Made by a program: the position numbers and the translations under genes. A stretch of 64,000 nt of DNA from Branchiostoma floridae (lineage: Eukaryota > Chordata > Leptocardii > Amphioxiformes > Branchiostomatidae), in assembly GCF_000003815.2 (NCBI RefSeq), contig NC_049988.1, positions 10,603,521 to 10,667,520 of the forward strand. The letters run 5' to 3'. Position 1 is the stretch's first letter. Every line of letters starts with the position of its first letter. Under the pieces are notes generated by a model. That model was not told where the DNA came from. It did no database searches and saw only the letters and a program-made list of their open reading frames with translations. Shown piece by piece: positions 34,601 through 46,600 of the stretch.

Positions 34601-37600
34601 GCTTCAGTGTGAATTACAATAACACATGATAATGGTTCTTATGGGTTCTGTGTGAAGTACACTAACATATGGGGACTGGCCCCAGCTTGTAGTCTCCAGT
34701 CAATGCAAATTACAGTTATCACCTCAGCATTATGGCACTGTCACAATCAGCATACTAATTCTAGTCCTAGCAAAATGACAGCAAACAATACAAAATGGAC
34801 TACAATATTTTGGTATTCCGCCCTACTTACACATACATCAAGGTTTGTAAACAATTTGTAACGATCCTGCACCATCTAACGATGGGGCGGACTGTGTTGG
34901 ACAGCCACAAGAGACGCGGCCATGCAACACGGAAGTGTCCTGTCCAGGTCAGTCTTTGTTGTCAAATTTAGGGTGTTCTGAACGCTGCCAAACGTGGACA
35001 GTTTGAGTTTATAAGGGGGTTTCAGTGTCAGAAGAACAGAACGAAATGGCCTCATACGCCCGTTTGATCGTCGTTGAATTCACAGTCCGAATTTTTCGTG
35101 TTTTGTGTTTGTCGTAGTTGATGGCAACTGGTCAAGCTGGAGCCCATGGTCCTGCAGCGTAACGTGCGGAGTCGGAACTGAGACTCGAACCCGAACCTGC
35201 ACCGATCCTGCACCATCTAACGGTGGGGCGAACTGTGCTGGACAAGAGCAAGAGACGCAGCCATGCAACACGGGGGTTGCCTGTCCAGGTCAGTCTGTTT
35301 TGTCAAATTTAGGGTGTTCTGAACGCTGCCAAATATGGACAGTTTGAGTTTATAGGCGGCTATTAGTATTAAAAAGAACAGCACGAAATGGCCTCATACG
35401 CCCGTTTGATCGTCGATGAATTCACAGTCCGAATATTTCGTGTTTTCTGTTAAACTTAGTTGATGGCAACTGGTCAAGCTGGAGCCCATGGTCCTGCAGC
35501 GTGACGTGTGGAGTTGGTACTGAGACTCGAACCCGAACCTGCACCGATCCTGCACCATCTAACGGTGGGGCGAACTGTGCTGGACAGCCGCAAGAGACGC
35601 AGCCATGCAACACGGGGATTACCTGTCCAGGTCAGTCTTTGTTGTCAAATTTAGGGTGTTCTGAACGCTGCCAAACGTGGACACTTTGAGTTTATAGGGG
35701 GGTTTTAGTGTCAGAAGAACAGCACGAAATGGCCTCATACGCCCGTTTGATCGTCGTTGAATTCACAGTCCGAATCTTTCGTGTTTTGTGTTCGTCGTAG
35801 TTGATGGCAACTGGTCAAGCTGGAGCCCATGGTCCTGCAGCGTGACGTGTGGAGTTGGTACTGAGACTCGAACCCGAACCTGCACCGATCCTGCACCATC
35901 TAACGGTGGGGCGGACTGTGCTGGACAGCCACAAGAGACACGGCCATGCAACACTGGGGTTACTTGTCCAGGTCTGTTTGTTTTGTCAAATTTAGGGTGT
36001 TCTCAACGCTGACAAACGTGGACAGTTTGAGTTTATAAGGGTTATCAGTGTCAAGAAGAACGGCATGAAATGGCCTCATACTCCCGTCTGATCGTCAGTG
36101 AAATCACAGTCCGAATATTCTGTGTTTTGTATTATTCGTAGTTGATGGTAACTGGTCAAACTGGAGCCCATGGTCCTGCAGCGTGACGTGTGGAGTCGGA
36201 ACTGAGACTCGAACCCGAACCTGCACCGATCCTGCACCAGCTAACGGTGGTGCGAACTGTGCTGGACAGGCACAAGAGACACGACAATGCAACACTGGGA
36301 TTACCTGTCCAGGTCAGTCTGTTTTGTCAAATCTTGGGTGTTCCGAACGCTGCCAAACGTGGACAGTTTGAGTTTATAAGGGGTTATTTGTGTCAAGAAG
36401 AACGACATGCGACAGTGAATTCACAGTCCCAATATTTTGTGTTCGTCGTAGTTGATGGCAACTGGTCAAGCTGGAGCCCATGGTCCTGCAGCGTGACGTG
36501 TGGAGTTGGTACTGAGACTCGAACCCGAACCTGCACCAATCCTGCACCAGCTAACGGTGGGGCGAACTGTGCTGGACAGCCGCAAGATACACGGCCATGC
36601 GACACTGGAGTGTCCTGTGAAGGTAATCCTAAAATCACTGCGTTCTAAAAGTTGCTGGAAGTGCTATATGTTCCGTTTGCGTCAAGAGAAAGGATATTGT
36701 GGCTCGCTCCAAGTGGAGTACATCACAGTTAATGGACATATGTGAACAACTTGCGACGTCCATTTTGGCCGAAATGAAAAGTCTATGCTTGATAAGTGTA
36801 ACCAAACGCTCTGCAGCTAGAAGACCCATCCGTACGGTGGTGCGGACGTGTCCTTGTATTCGTTAACCCTGTAGAACTTACCATGCCATATGTCCTTTGG
36901 TATAAAACTTTAATTACATATTTTGTGCGGTTATTAGTTAATGGCGGCTGGTCAAACTGGGGTCCATCGTCCGGCTGCAGCGAAACATGCGGACTTGGTA
37001 CCAAAACTCGTAGCCGAACATGCACCAACCCTTCACCAGCTAACGGTGGGGCGAACGGTGCGGGACAGACTTAGCAGACAGCAATGCAACACGGGGGTTA
37101 CCTGTTCAGTATTTAGTTCATTACAAAGTATCTTCATTTTTCACTGTAGTTGATGGCGGTTGGTCAAACTGGGGGCCGTGGTCTGGCTGTAGCGTGACGT
37201 GTGGAGCTGGCACGAGGTCTCGTGACAGAGTCTGCACTAATCCTGCACCATCTAACGGTGGAGCGAACTGTGTTGGAGAAGCTCGGGAGATAGAACAGTG
37301 TGACATAGGGACGCCATGTCAAGGTAAGTTGTTTTATTGTCTCCGTCTTTTCGATTTACTCTTACTTAATCTAGAATCTTATAAATGCTCCTTATGGGAT
37401 TGTTTTAGGGTACCTTCATTTTTTTCTATGACTGTGTGTGTAGTTGATGGCAACTGGTCAAGCTGGAGCCCATGGTCCGACTGCAGCGTCACGTGTGGGG
37501 TTGGAACTGAGACTCGAACCCGAACCTGCACCAACCCTGCACCATCTAACGGCGGGGCGAACTGTGCTGGACCAGGTCAAGAGACACAGGAATGCAACAC

Positions 37601-40600
37601 TGGAATGCCATGTGAAGGTAAATCTATCCTGTAAAACCAGTGCGCACCGAAAGTTCCAAATCTCTCAGAAATAAAGCATACTGTGGTTTCCGCCTGGCGG
37701 CATGCATCAAGGCCTGTGGACGTCTGTGAACACTTAGCAACGTCAATTTCGTCCCAAATAAAAAAAAATTAAAGTCTACGCTTGATAAGCGTTACATTTA
37801 ACATTGATCCATATGACAGTATGTTAAAACTAAACGCTCTGCAGCCGGAACACCCATCTGAACGATTGTACGAACGACATGGAATGTCCTTGTTGATTCC
37901 GCAAAACATATCATGCCGCATGCCAAAAGCCGTTTGATGCAAATAAACTTTTTAACTTTTTACAACATGTTTTGGGCTGCCATTAGTTAATGGCGGCTGG
38001 TCAAACTGGGGTCCATGGTCCGGCTGCAGCGAAACGTGTGGACTTGGTACCAGAACTCGGAGCCGAACCTGCACCAACCCTGCACCAAATAGCGGTGGGG
38101 CGAACTGCGCAGGACCTGCACAGCAGACAGATCAGTGCAACACGGGGGTTACCTGTCCAGGTCAGTCTGTTTTCACATTTAGGGCGTTCTGAACGCTGCT
38201 AAACGTGTGCAGTGGTCAGTTTGAGTTGAATAAGGGTTGAATAAAGGTAACGTCAAGAAAGTACGGCATGCAATGGCCTCATACGCCCGTTTGAGCGTAT
38301 GCGAACTAAAATTCCGAATATTTCGTGTTTTGTTAGTCGTAGTTGATGGCAACTGGTCCAACTGGAGCCCATGGTCTGACTGCAGTGTGACGTGTGAGCT
38401 TGGTACTCAAACTCGAACCCGAACCTGCACAAATCCTACACCATCTAACGGTGGGGCGGACTGTGCTGGACAAGCTCAGGAGACTCAACAATGCAATACA
38501 GGGGTATTGTGCCCAGGTGATTATTGTTGCTGTACCTGTACCTCTAATGCATCATTCTCCTGTACGAAAATTGGAAACGATCCATAGTAAGCTTCTTTTT
38601 TACAATCGAGCACCCGTGGGTGTTTTTGTTGTTGTCAGAAACATGCCCATGTTTCCAGAATATATGTGTAAGATCATACGCATGTGATATTATCCTTCTT
38701 CTTCTTCCGTTTTCACCTGCTCGAGTCCACAAAACTACAAAAAAAAACTAGTGGTATCTAGTGATGCAGTCTTAAAAAGACTGTTCAGTACCTTAATGTT
38801 TTTTTCCTGTGTAGTCAATGGCGGTTGGTCAAACTGGGGCCCATGGTCCGACTGCAGCGTGACGTGTGGACGTGGTACGAGGACTCGGGACCGAACCTGC
38901 ACCAATCCTACACCAGCTGATGGTGGGGCGGGCTGTGTGGGCTTGGCTCAGGAGACACAACCATGCAACGCCGGGGGTACATGTCCAGGTAAGTCTATTC
39001 ATGGGGTGCATAACGCCGCAAAATGGTTATCAAAACGGTTCCGAGCAGTCCGTTTGCGTCCAGTGGAGTACGCGCTATAGCGTCAACTTGAGCCTAAATA
39101 AACTACCAGTATCTGTAAACTTTCTAAAAGGCGTTTAGGTCGTCTAGTTAGATGGTCATATGACAGATTCCTTTCGGAAGACCTTCCGATTACTGAGCCA
39201 ATCAATGTGAAGCACCTTCTTACACCATGAAGCGCCCCTTACGCTAGTTGGAATTTCTATGAATAACTATCCAAATGTGTTGTGTTGGTTGAAGTTGATG
39301 GAACTTGGTCAAACTGGGACCCATATCTACATTGTCTCACGTACATGCAATACATACATTATCCTCCACAAAACTAAGTAACAAGCAATCCCAAGTTCAT
39401 TGTCATCAATCATTCATCGTCGTCGTACGTAATGGTGCCCATTCTACCAAAGACAACTGTAAAATTGCACGCATATGCAATCATATTAATAATATGTTAT
39501 TGCCCTCTGCGCGGCCGTTTGTCCCTTTCTAAGTCCATAATGATACAAATCAAAGGTAACGTTATCCCCTCTTAAATAGGACCTTTTTAGTTTGTTTACA
39601 CACCTTGATTTCTCCCCTATAGTTGGTGGAGGCTGGTCAAACTGGGGCCCATGGCCGGGCTGCAGCGTGACGTGCGGAGTCGGTACGGGAACTCGCACCC
39701 GAACCTGCACCAACCCTGCACCATCTATCGGTGGGGCGGACTGTGCTGGACCAGCTCAGGAGACACTGCAATGCAATACAGGGGTGTCATGCCCAGGTAA
39801 ACATCATGTTCTACTGTTGTACCTTTACTTGAAGTTTCAATTAAAGTAAAGGAATTAAACTGATACTCATGACTGGATGATGCAAGCCTGTGGATATCCA
39901 CTGCATCCTCCTGTTGAAAATGTATAGACTCAAATTAATTGTTTGCCATCAAAACCAATTGTAATCTGTTGTTAAAGAGTGCCCGGGTGCCCATTCTTTT
40001 TTGAAATAGAAGATCATACGCGAATGTAAAGTTATGCGATATCATTCGTCATTCCCTTCCTTTCCCCACTTTCCTAAGTCGGCATAGATATAAACGAATG
40101 ACATCTAGAGTGGTCCCATGAACAAGGCTAGCACCTTTACTTCAGAATAACTTAATTTTTTTCGTCCTATGTAGTTGATGGTGGATGGTCAAACTGGGGC
40201 TCGTGGTCCGGCTGTAGCGTGACTTGTGGGGTTGGTACCAGGACTAGGAGTCGACCCTGCACCAACCCTGCACCAGTCAACGGTGGGGCAAACTGCGTGG
40301 GACAAGCTCAGCAGACGGAACCGTGTAGTGCGGGGGTGACATGTCCAGGTATATTTTGTCTTTACAAAAAGAGTAGAAAGCGTCTTAAATTATGCCAAAC
40401 ACTGCTGAAGGTACACTTTGGCCGGAATAAACTATTGGTTTCGTGTGTAATGTTGATTATGTCGATGTCCTGTGAAACGGCCGTTCGGAAGGACACCCGA
40501 CCAATCCCATTTTAACACCGACCGAACGGTGTCCTCAAATAGATAACCTTCTTATACCAATGCGAACGGCTTGAACCTCTTCATTAGCAAAATTCAAACG

Positions 40601-43600
40601 TGTCAAATGTTCTTCGCGAGAGCAGACTTCAAAAAGGCGCCGGAGTATGGATTGCCGGAAAGGCATACGAGTATATTGTCAGTAAATTGATATAAACGTG
40701 TTTTGTGTTAGCTGTAGTTGATGGCGGTTGGTCAAACTGGGGTCCGTGGTCTAGCTGCAGCGGAACATGTGGACTTGGTACAAGGACTCGGGACCGAACC
40801 TGCACCAACCCTGCGCCAGATAACGGTGGGGCGGATTGTGTAGGTGAAAGCCAGGAGGCGCAACAATGTAACACTGGAGTGTCCTGTCCAGGTAAGGTTA
40901 TTATATAGACATCAGGACGTGCAAAATGTCGAAACGCCACAGGCGTTTGAGTACAAAGGATATGAATACGCTACAATGTCTGTGTAGGCCAAAATAAACA
41001 ACATATGTTACTGTCTGGACGACATTAGGCTTGCCTAATTAACGGTCGTTCAAATTGTCAAATTCCTTTTGATCTGATCACCGCCGCGATCGGTGTGAAG
41101 CACAGATTTTCACCAATCTGAACGGGATGGAACGTCCACGCAAGTTTGTGATTAAATATTGAAATTTTGGAAAATATTGATTCAGAAATACTTTATGTTA
41201 GGTATAGTTGACGGTGGTTGGTCAAACTGGGGCCCATGGCCCTGTAGCGTGACGTGTGGAGTTGGGACGGGGAATCGTACCCGAACCTGCACCAATCCTG
41301 CACCATCTAACGGTGGGAGAGACTGTGTTGGGCCAGCTCAAGAGACACTACAATGTAATACAGGGATACCATGCCCAGGTAAGTCTTCCTTTTTGTTGTA
41401 TCTTAAAGGCATTCTCTTTAAAACTTAGTAACATGCTATAGCTATCTACAATCAATTGTAAGATGACAATGGTATTCGTCAGTACTATTTCTTTATTACC
41501 CCCCTCACATTAGGCGCGATTCGATGGGACGACGAGTCTGCGAGCTCTAAATTACGAGGAGGCATGACCCTGACGGGAAGGGGGAACTCTGCCATTTCTT
41601 CGTCGGAATCAGGGTCATGCCTCCTCGTAAATTAGAGCTCGCAGACTCATCTTCCGACCGAATCGTGCCTAATGTGAGGGAGGTATTATCGTTTCCCTCT
41701 GTTGCAGGTCAGAATCAATTAAAGCAAAGTTGTCCTCTAGAATTTGTTTAGCCTTTAAACTATTCCCATGCTCTTTATACCATAATTTGTAAATGAATTA
41801 CTTCGATAGGTGATGGAGTTTGGTCAAACTGGGGTCCATGGTCCGACTGCAGCGTGACGTGTGGAGTCGGTACCAGGACTCGGAACCGAACCTGTATGGC
41901 ACGAGCTCGTGTTGGTGAGGCAGACTGTGATGGTCCAGCTCAGGAGACTCAACAATGCACCGCGGAGTTGTCGTCCTGCCCTTGTAAGTCAATTCCTTAG
42001 ACTCTTAAGCATTTTCATTGCTGACGTATGAACGGGGCGGGGTCGTTTGGATATACTCCACACGGCGTGCATTACGTTCTTGTTGTAAAATGTAGGGTGT
42101 TCTCATCATGAACGCTGGCAAACATGGACAGTTTGAGTTTATAGGGAGTTAATAGTGTCAAGAAGGACGAAATGAAATAGCCTCATACTCCCGTTTGATC
42201 GTCGATGAATATTTCGTGTTTTCTGTTAAACTTAGTTGATGGCAACTGGTCAAGCTGGAGCCCATGGTCCTGCAGCGTAACGTGTGGGGGTGGTATAGAG
42301 ACTCGAACCCGAACCTGCACCGATCCAGCACCATCTAACGGTGGGGCGAACTGTGCTGGACAGCCGCAAGAGACACGGCAATGCAACACTGGAGTGCCCT
42401 GTGAAGGTAATCCTAAATCACTGCATTCCAAACGTTGCCGAAAGTTCTATATGCGTCAAAATAAAGGACACTGAGGTTCGCTTCAAGTGGAGTAAATCAC
42501 AGTTTATGGACATATGTGAACAATTTGCGACGTCCAATTTGGCCGAAATGAAAAGTCTATGCTTCATAAGCGTAAAATCCAAGAGTGAAATGACCCTTAT
42601 AGGGGTAGGATTTTAACCAAACGCTCTGCCGCTAGAAGACCCATCCGTACGGTTGCGATGACAACATGAAACGTGTCCTTTCGCTCGTTGACACTGCCAC
42701 AAACTTAATATTGAAACAGAAAGGCATATCCGCACCCCTCTGGAACAAAGGCTATGCAAATATTGTAATTTAGATAGAATAGAGGACGAATGCCATTTTG
42801 TAGTAGAGTGTAGATTGTATTCTGTAGAGAGAAATGAACAGTATAATGTTATACAAAACCAATTTCCTTATTTCATACACCTAACTTCTGTAGAAAAATT
42901 GCAACTAGACAAACCATCGATCATAAAGCATATCTGCTCTTTTATCTCCACTACAACAGAAAAGCGAGGAGAAGTTGAATCTATCCAGCATTAGTCTCAT
43001 TTTTTTGTATCTATTAACTTTATCCTTTCAACATGTCTCGTTATGACCTGTACCCGATGTGACAATAATGTGCAATAAAGGTCTTTATTTATTCATTCAT
43101 TTATTAAAAAAAACAATTACGACAGTCGCTTTCCAATGACCGTTCAAATGGCGTGGGGCACCTTCTCATCTTCAAATTGTACCTGAAATAGTTTCACTTC
43201 TCTCACACGTTTGACCGCTGTTGAACTTCGTCATAAGCACGTTAACGTTTAAAAGTTGGCTAATTTCTAAATGCCTTTCTATGTGAATGTCAACATGCAT
43301 GAAAGTTTAAGTGCTACATGACGTCTAATATGGCCTAAATGAATGTGTGTGGACTATCTGAACGGTATTCAGTAAACCGGCCGTTTAGACAACCTTTCGA
43401 CCAATCCCTTAAGTCTCCGACAAACCAAGGAGGTCACGTCAAAGTAGTATTAAACCTAATTTATCAAACGTTGTGAAGTACTTTTAAGCGCGCTGTAAAT
43501 TACGTAAAATACCCCGAAACGCCTCATTTGGAGTGTGGTAACTGAAAGCCTGAGCATTGTGTATTAGCTGTAGTTGATGGAGGTTGGTCAAATTGGAGCC

Positions 43601-46600
43601 CATGGTCCAGCTGCATGGTTTGCCAGATGTGTAGAGTTAACCACGTTGGTACCAGGACCCGGAACCGAACCTGCACCAACCCTGCACCAGCTAACGGAGG
43701 GGCGAACTGTGTTGGACAACCTCAAGAGACACAAACATGTCCAAGTACAAACATGCCTTTTATACTCACTCACTCACTCTGCACCAATATTGCACCAGCT
43801 AGCGGTGGGGTGGACTGCGTTGAACAACATCTAGAGACACAACTATGTCCAAGTACATGTAGTTCCCTTTGATATTCACTCAGTCACTCAGTTACTCAGT
43901 CACTCAGTTACTCACTCACTCACTCACTCACTCACTCACTCACTCACTCACTCACTCACTCACTCACTCACTCACTCACTCACTCACTCACTCTGCCCCT
44001 TTAATAGATACCGTAGATTCTACTAGACTAAGTCTAGTCTAGTCCACTAGTATTGTAGTAACTGTAATTGTTGTACATGTGTAGTACTAGACTGAAACTT
44101 TTGTTATCTATACATGGCCATACACGGTCACCGATGCAATTGTTGGTCAATAAACCATGCTGGTAACCTACGTCTACCCATTGTAGTCAGCTCCAAATGA
44201 CATGTTTGTGAATAAATTTTGATGTTTCCTAACATCTATATTGGCCTAAATGTGGACGGTGTAGGTAACGTTTTGGTCGTTCAGTAAACCTTTCGCCCAT
44301 AGCCAATGGTGGCAAACGCCACCATACAAAGTAAATTGTACGTATCATTACTCTGTGACGACAGAGCATTGTGATCGGTAGATGTGAAGAGTGTTCGCAT
44401 CTGTATGTTCCGTTTGCCGCATTCGTATGTAGTTCGGCATGTCGTCTGTACTTATTAGTTGCGCAATGATGCACGCGTACGTTTTTTTTTTCGTAGTAGC
44501 TTTGTTATAATTGATGTAATAATTTCAGAAATCAGCCCTATATTCCTGGTATTGTGGAGCAGGCCATGTAGTTTCGGGGTTTGGTAATTAGCATATCTCC
44601 AAGCAGATATGGGGGATTTGCGTACAGAACAGCTAGCGCTGTTGCGCGGTGGAGGAATCCCCAAACAGATGTTAGAATCTGGCTTCCTTGCCAATTGCAC
44701 CAGTGAGCGCCAGTGTTATAATAACAAGTACATACTTTGTCCTGCTATTAGTAATATTAGGGTTTCGTTTTCTTTCCTGGTCGTCATTATTTGTCTGTCT
44801 GGGACTGTCCCATCATCGGATGAAATACATTGTTGCAACTGATGCGGCGGAAACCATAATAAGTCACGGAGTACTTACTATGTTACCTACGATCACTTGT
44901 TTGTAGTTGATGGAGGATGGTCAAACTGGGGCCCGTGGTCCGGCTGCGGCGTGACGTGTGGAGTCGGTACGAGGTCTCGGGACCGAGCCTGCACCAGCCC
45001 TGCGCCGACTGTCGGTGGGGCGAACTGCGTGGGACCGGCTCAAGAGAGACAACAGTGCGACACAGGAGTGACATGCCCAGGTAACTCAGTTTTGTAAATC
45101 AGGGCTAACAGTAGGCCTAAGGAAAGACTCGAGTGACGATTGAAATCAGCATATTGCGCCAGCTTTTAATGTAGTATTCAATTAATAAGATTTACAGCAA
45201 CGTACTGTAAATGCAGAAATGTTCGCGGTGGATTAATGTTCGCGGTTTTCGCGGTGACCACTTCACCGCGAACATTAAAACCACCGCGAATATTTTTCTA
45301 TTATGGTATTAGACTGCAGTCTATGGTGTTACCGCGAAATTAAATCCACCGCGAAAAGTCATTTTTCCCGCTACCGCGAAATTAAATCCCCGCGAACTTA
45401 AATGCATTTACAGTATCTTCTTTAAACCAATACAAGTGAATAGATCTAGAGTACGATAAGATGATTTACTACGATTATGTTTTCCATGTCTACTCCAACG
45501 ACGACAGCTCCCCATAACTTCTATGTTGTGATGAGGACCGTCACAATGACCGATCAGCTCAGAAACAAAAGTTCTGAAGTCTACAGAGAAACGGTGGCAC
45601 AAGTTCAAGCTGTGGTAAGTTATGGATATTATAGCTCCTTTACAAATACAACGGTCTGAATAGCATTTGTTGTGTACTATTTACTAGAATAGTATGTTGT
45701 ATTTCCTGTGCCACTCCTCAACATCTCCATTAAATAGCACAAGTTAAAACAAGACGTATGGGTCTATAACTTGCATATCAGTACTAGATTACTAGGGATG
45801 CTCCTGTAGCTCAGCTGTATACGTAGCCTTACAGTTAAGCTCCTGGTTTCAATGTGTTGTTAACTGAGAGATTTTGGGTCAATCCGGGGCGAGGCATCTT
45901 GGTTGGAGCTGTACCCGTCTTTCGTAAGAGACGTGAAATGGGGAGCCCTTGTTCGAAAATGCCAAGACAAATATATGATCTTTGTAAAAATGCTAAACGT
46001 TTACATGTAACCGTCTCTTGATTTTGTTTCTAGCTGGAGCAGTTTCACTTAAAAACGGTCCGACTAGCGACCCGTAAGGGACGTAAAATTTGGGCCCTTG
46101 TTCGAAAATTCTAAGACAAAGACATGATGTTTATAAAAATACTAAACTTTCATACGTAACCGTCTATTGATTTTGTTACCAGCTGGAGCAATATCACTCA
46201 AACAGTCCGAATAGCGACCAGTTCGAGCGCGTTGAAGTTAACGACATCACCACTGTCAACGGCCAAGTCGTTGCAAACTACACTGCGTATCTGCGGACTG
46301 CTAACGTTAACGAGGGGTTTGACCTGGAGAACAATCTCAGGGAGTCCGATACCCTGAACGTTGAGAACAGCCTTGGGATAGATTTCACCACGACGTGAGT
46401 TTTTGGAGGCTCTTTTTATTCGTGTTTGTCTGTGTTTGTGTGTGTGTTTGTGTGTATGTGTGTGTGTGTGTGTTTGTGTTTGTGTGTGTACAAGGAGTAT
46501 AAAATGGGATTTTAACCTCATTGGTATGTGTAAACAGCATATTGTCGAGAAAAAATGATATTTATGATAACCTGATATGTCATAGGGATTTTCTAAAGTA

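Larger units (their letters stand above)
27207..34831 (-). mobile_element. Ty3/Gypsy LTR retrotransposon, apparently intact and recent
   Basis: Two 586-bp direct LTRs (27207-27792 and 34246-34831), both starting TG and ending CA, look identical over their whole length. A 4-bp target duplication CATA flanks the element (27203-27206 and 34832-34835). The element is in antisense orientation to the host gene, in the intron after TSP1 exon 8. It encodes uninterrupted Gag and Pol with all catalytic motifs. A tRNA primer-binding site lies next to the upstream LTR and a G-rich tract (tgggcggg on the minus strand) abuts the other LTR. Identical LTRs imply a recent insertion. Confidence 0.95.

Noticed and set aside
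23400-45100. Numerous alternate-frame and antisense open frames over the TSP1 exons
   Set aside because: They recur at every TSP1 exon and are shadows of the conserved coding sequence.
45794-45870. A functional tRNA gene
   Set aside because: Only A-box-like and degenerate B-box-like strings are present; there is no acceptor stem or cloverleaf, so it is treated as a SINE-like relic.
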